Assembly (NCBI GenBank): GCA_943842425.1
Contig: CALTBR010000001.1
Coordinates: forward strand, 1 to 64,000
Source: UBA974 sp002292405
GTDB taxonomy: Bacteria; Bacteroidota; Bacteroidia; Flavobacteriales_D; Sanyastnellaceae
DNA length: 64,000 nucleotides
Direction of reading: 5' to 3'
Part shown: in pieces, positions 61,126-64,000 of the stretch
Numbering within the stretch: the stretch's first letter is position 1
Layout of the letters: each line of letters starts with the position of its first letter
The notes under the pieces: model-generated
The model's input: only the letters and a program-made list of their open reading frames with translations
The model's database searches: none
What the model was told of the DNA's origin: nothing
Made by a program: the position numbers and the translations under genes

Positions 61126-61454
61126 TCTTATATAACATTACCGTTTCTGTTAATCAAGAGTGCGCAAAAGAATGGCTCGAATACATGATTAACGATCACA
61201 TCCCCGCCGTGATGATGACAGGTCATTTTCGCGACTATAAATTATGTAGGGTACAAGGTGATGAGCAAGGAGGAGAGACTTACGCTGTGCAGTATTTAGC
61301 CTACTCTACTGAGGCATTCAATGCTTACAATTCCGATTGTGCGCCGGCTCTTCAAGCAGATTTCCATAAAAAGTGGGGGAGTAAAGCTGCAGCGTTTAGG
61401 ACCATTCTTCCCGTGCTTTTCGAAGGGAAGTGTACATTGGAGAAAAATGGTTAA
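61122..61454 (+). CDS. DUF4286 family protein
   Basis: A 110-residue protein of the DUF4286 family, recognisable from MILYNITVSVNQECAKEWL and the middle YAVQYLAYS segment, with a ferredoxin-like alpha/beta pattern. Function unknown. It overlaps the TPR gene by 4 nt and rsmA by 8 nt; association with rsmA is usual in Bacteroidota. Confidence 0.82.
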   Translation: MILYNITVSVNQECAKEWLEYMINDHIPAVMMTGHFRDYKLCRVQGDEQGGETYAVQYLAYSTEAFNAYNSDCAPALQADFHKKWGSKAAAFRTILPVLFEGKCTLEKNG

Positions 61455-62229
61455 ACCAAAAAAACACTTAGGCCAACACTTTCTAATAGGTCCGGGGATC
61501 GCCGATAGAATTGCACAATCTATTACATGCCACAACGGATGTAATTCTGTGTTAGAAGTTGGGCCAGGCACAGGGGCACTAACGTTGCCGCTTCTTGAAA
61601 GGGGGGATTTAGATCTACACGTTGTTGAATTAGACACTGAAAGCGCAGATTTTTTAGTTACAGAGGAGTTGTTGCCTTCGGAGAGAGTTCATGGGGTGGA
61701 TCTACTTTCATGGAACCCCGACATGGCGTTCCCTAACAACAAGCCTTTTATTGTAGCCGGAAACTTCCCGTACAACATCTCTTCTCAGATTCTATTCCAA
61801 GTAATAGATTGGCGAGAAAGGGTTCCCGAACTTGTTGGGATGTTTCAAAAAGAAGTGGCCCAGAGAATAGCTGAAGGTCCTGGCTCTCGTACCTATGGGA
61901 TTTTAAGTGTCTTACTTCAAACTTATTACGATATAGAATACCTTTTCACAGTTGACGAGGACGCCTTTGATCCACCACCGAGAGTAAAAAGTGGAGTTAT
62001 CCGACTACTAAGAAACGATATGATAGACCCGGGCTGTTCCTTTCTACACTTAAAAAGAGTTGTAAAAGGTGCTTTTAACCAAAGGCGTAAAACACTTAGA
62101 AATGCACTATCCAGTGCAGGATTTGCTGAAGAAATGATTCCTAAAGAGTTCTTGAAAAAGAGAGCTGAACAACTCAGTCCCAAAGAATTTCATATACTCG
62201 CCATCGCACTGATACCTACATCGTCTTAG
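61447..62229 (+). CDS. rsmA: 16S rRNA dimethyladenosine transferase
   Basis: RsmA (KsgA) dimethylates two adenines in the 3' end of 16S rRNA. I start it at the ATG at 61447, giving 260 residues beginning MVKPKKHLGQHFL; the frame is open further upstream but without conserved sequence. The SAM site is LEVGPGTGALT, the catalytic motif is NFPYNISS, and the C-terminal domain includes FNQRRKTLRNAL. It overlaps the DUF4286 gene by 8 nt. Confidence 0.96.
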   Translation: MVKPKKHLGQHFLIGPGIADRIAQSITCHNGCNSVLEVGPGTGALTLPLLERGDLDLHVVELDTESADFLVTEELLPSERVHGVDLLSWNPDMAFPNNKPFIVAGNFPYNISSQILFQVIDWRERVPELVGMFQKEVAQRIAEGPGSRTYGILSVLLQTYYDIEYLFTVDEDAFDPPPRVKSGVIRLLRNDMIDPGCSFLHLKRVVKGAFNQRRKTLRNALSSAGFAEEMIPKEFLKKRAEQLSPKEFHILAIALIPTSS

Positions 62230-62287
62230 CTGGCGTAACTTTACACCAGATTTATTTAGTTATTTGACTCGAAAAAAAGCACTTGAA

Positions 62288-63283
62288 ATGAGCAAGGCAA
62301 CAACTTTTGGGGAGTTTATTATGGATGGTCAAGCGGAGTTCCCGTTTGTCTCAGGCCAACTTACGAGACTGCTGACAGATATCGGAGTTGCATCTAAAAT
62401 TGTAAATCACCAAGTAAACCGCGCAGGATTAGCAGGCATTTTAGGAGAGGCGGGATCCACCAACATTCAAGATGAAACTCAGCAAAAATTAGATGTTTTT
62501 GCAGATGTGACTTTTATGAGGATTCTCAGTGCTGGTAGATCTGTTGCGGGCATTGGTTCCGAGGAACAAGAAGAACCCATTTTGTGTGGTGACCATGGAA
62601 AAGCTGGTAAATATATCGTGCTTATAGATCCTCTTGACGGAAGTTCTAACGTTGACGTAAACGTAAGTATTGGTACAATTTTCAGCATCCAACGCCGAAA
62701 AACACCAATGGGACAACCCTTAACCAAGCAAGATTTTCTTCAAGCTGGAACTGAACAAGTTGCTTCGGGGTATGTTTTATACGGTTCGTCCACTATGTTA
62801 GTTTACACAACTGGCTCAGGGGTTAACGGCTTTACACTTGACCCTGCAGTTGGTGAATTTTTTCTATCTCATCCAGGCATGAAATTTCCAGAAATTGGCA
62901 AGATTTATTCTGTAAACGATGCGCTTCTGAATACATGCTCAACCCCAACTAAATTATTTATTGAATCGTGTAGAGAGAATACGGAAGCTGATTTCAGAGC
63001 CCGTTACATTGGCTCTTTGGTTTCTGATTTTCACAGAAATCTTATTCACGGTGGAATCTACCTCTATCCTTCTCTCAAAGATAAATCAGATGGAAAGTTA
63101 AGGTTGCTTTACGAGTGTTCTCCTCTCGCATTTATTGCTGAACAAGCTGGAGGTCTTGCCGTTCATGATCATGGAAGAATCTTAGAAAAAACTCCGACAG
63201 ATTTGCATCAACGGGTGCCATATTATGTTGGAGCGAAAAACTTAGTTGAAGCATTTTTGAAGTTTCAACTAGCAGAAAAGTAA
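62288..63283 (+). CDS. fbp: Fructose-1,6-bisphosphatase, class I
   Basis: FBPase hydrolyses fructose 1,6-bisphosphate in gluconeogenesis. From the ATG at 62288 the protein has 331 residues. The metal site reads IDPLDGSSNVDVN, an upstream GSEEQEEP supplies further acidic ligands, and the C-terminal part includes CSPLAFIAEQAGG. A TTG 24 nt further upstream is an unlikely start. It lies 58 nt after rsmA and 29 nt before mfd. Confidence 0.96.
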   Translation: MSKATTFGEFIMDGQAEFPFVSGQLTRLLTDIGVASKIVNHQVNRAGLAGILGEAGSTNIQDETQQKLDVFADVTFMRILSAGRSVAGIGSEEQEEPILCGDHGKAGKYIVLIDPLDGSSNVDVNVSIGTIFSIQRRKTPMGQPLTKQDFLQAGTEQVASGYVLYGSSTMLVYTTGSGVNGFTLDPAVGEFFLSHPGMKFPEIGKIYSVNDALLNTCSTPTKLFIESCRENTEADFRARYIGSLVSDFHRNLIHGGIYLYPSLKDKSDGKLRLLYECSPLAFIAEQAGGLAVHDHGRILEKTPTDLHQRVPYYVGAKNLVEAFLKFQLAEK

Positions 63284-63312
63284 GCTTATCTTTATCGTTC
63301 TTAAAATGCTTG

Positions 63313-64000
63313 ATGAGAACGGACGACCTTCTAAATTTTTACCGCTGCGATAATCGTACTGAGACATTACTTCGTGCACTAAAAGAAAAATCTAACAAGA
63401 TTGAATTAAACGGAGTCGTGGGCTCGGGTCTTGCATTGATTGCCGCTGGAGTATTGGAAACGGAGCTGAAAGAAGACGTAAAAAAGAGACCTCATTTATT
63501 CGTGTTTGACGATAAGGAACAGGCCGCGTACTTCATGAACGACTTAGAGCAAATCTTAGTCGAAAATCCACGACCTGTTTTTCTATTTCCCCGTTCAGCA
63601 AGGGTACCATATCAGGAAGAAATAACTGAGAATGCCAATATCGCACAGAGAGCCGAAGTGCTAAATGAAATAAATCGAGGTGGCGAAGGGTGTATCATCG
63701 TTAGCTACCCCGGCGCTTTAAGCGAAATGGTGATTACCAAAAAAGAACTGAGTGCACAAACATTTTCTATTCATGTTGGCAACTCCTTTACACTTGACTT
63801 CTTAGATGAGGTATTCTTAGAATATGGATTTGAAAAAGTTGATTTTGTTTATGAGCCTGGTCAATATGCAATGAGGGGGGGGATTGTTGATGTCTTTAGC
63901 TATTCTTTCGATCACCCCTATAGAATAGAGTTCTTCGGAGAGGAGGTAGAAAGCATTCGCAAGTTCAATCCTGTTTCCCAGCTTAGTGTAAGCAAGCTTA
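63313..64000 (+). CDS. mfd: Transcription-repair coupling factor, N-terminal part (cut by window end)
   Basis: Mfd removes stalled RNA polymerase at DNA lesions and recruits UvrABC. The frame opens at the ATG at 63313 (MRTDDLLNFYRC) and stays open to the window edge, giving about 229 residues. It matches the UvrB-like N-terminal module: VVGSGLALIAAGVL, VFDDKEQAAYFMNDL, PYQEEITENANIAQRAEVLNEI, then GQYAMRGGIVDVFSY and YRIEFFGEEVESIRKF. The helicase part lies beyond the window. An overlapping ATG at 63306 opens only a short frame. Confidence 0.93.
   Translation, partial: MRTDDLLNFYRCDNRTETLLRALKEKSNKIELNGVVGSGLALIAAGVLETELKEDVKKRPHLFVFDDKEQAAYFMNDLEQILVENPRPVFLFPRSARVPYQEEITENANIAQRAEVLNEINRGGEGCIIVSYPGALSEMVITKKELSAQTFSIHVGNSFTLDFLDEVFLEYGFEKVDFVYEPGQYAMRGGIVDVFSYSFDHPYRIEFFGEEVESIRKFNPVSQLSVSKL

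Noticed and set aside
1..64000. tRNA or rRNA genes and insertion sequences
   Set aside because: No cloverleaf-like T-arm sequence, rRNA segment, transposase or paired terminal inverted repeats were found by eye; a tRNAscan or ISfinder run would settle it.

Overview
The window looks like chromosomal DNA from a member of the Bacteroidota, most likely a marine Flavobacteriales-type bacterium. The evidence is three secreted proteins with type IX secretion C-terminal sorting domains, promoters of the Bacteroidota form (TTG, about 20 nt, TAnnTTTG) with almost no Shine-Dalgarno sequences, a eukaryote-like class I NrdB, a long SecA ending in a SEC-C motif, and lineage-typical families (DUF2723, DUF4286, SbsA_Ig lipoproteins). 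The genus cannot be named from the sequence alone.

Region 1 (about 1-20950, all minus strand, visibly AT-rich) is one end of an exopolysaccharide or capsule locus. From its upstream end it holds a Wza-like export lipoprotein, a Wzc-like tyrosine kinase (frameshifted), UDP-glucose dehydrogenase, a WecA/TagO-like initiating phosphoglycosyltransferase (frameshifted), and then enzymes for acidic amino sugars: TviB and TviC types for UDP-GlcNAcA/UDP-GalNAcA, WecB and WecC for UDP-ManNAcA, and Gmd for 6-deoxyhexoses. Interleaved are two cassettes with the same order, DUF2061-cysC-cysD-cysN-cysQ, which make and recycle PAPS for sulfation. The upstream cassette (10396-14430) is intact. In the downstream one (157-4311) cysN and cysQ are pseudogenes while DUF2061, cysC and cysD are open. 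A gmd remnant, a 23-codon epimerase stub and related hairpin-like intergenic elements mark repeated rearrangement. Glycosyltransferases, polymerase, flippase and any sulfotransferase are not in the window; they may lie beyond the left edge.

Region 2 (about 21000-45400, mostly minus strand, more GC-rich) is chromosomal backbone: glutaryl-CoA-dehydrogenase-like ACAD, RNase HI, PurN, a DUF2723 membrane protein, a Kazal/PKD secreted protein, 3-hydroxyanthranilate dioxygenase, a DMT exporter, an ArsC/Spx-like protein, uridine kinase, a GH3-family enzyme, two paralogous secreted proteins and glycine dehydrogenase. On the plus strand are a UbiA-like membrane protein, kynureninase and KtrA/TrkA. Then an Ig-like lipoprotein and ComF follow on the minus strand. 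HAAO, KynU and the GCDH homolog suggest aerobic tryptophan/kynurenine metabolism.

Region 3 (about 45500-64000) holds DUF72, a PAP2 phosphatase, SecA, NrdB-NrdA, a heme A synthase unit with a metal-binding lipoprotein, a second DMT transporter, L21-L27 with a clear promoter and terminator, and a plus-strand run serS, lipoprotein, TPR protein, DUF4286, rsmA, fbp, mfd (cut by the window edge).

The most unusual signals are the paired PAPS/DUF2061 cassettes with one decaying, frameshifts in both the initiating transferase and the Wzc kinase of the same locus, and several genes whose predicted -7 promoter element ends exactly 4 nt before the start codon, implying leaderless mRNAs. No tRNA, rRNA, CRISPR array or insertion sequence was seen.
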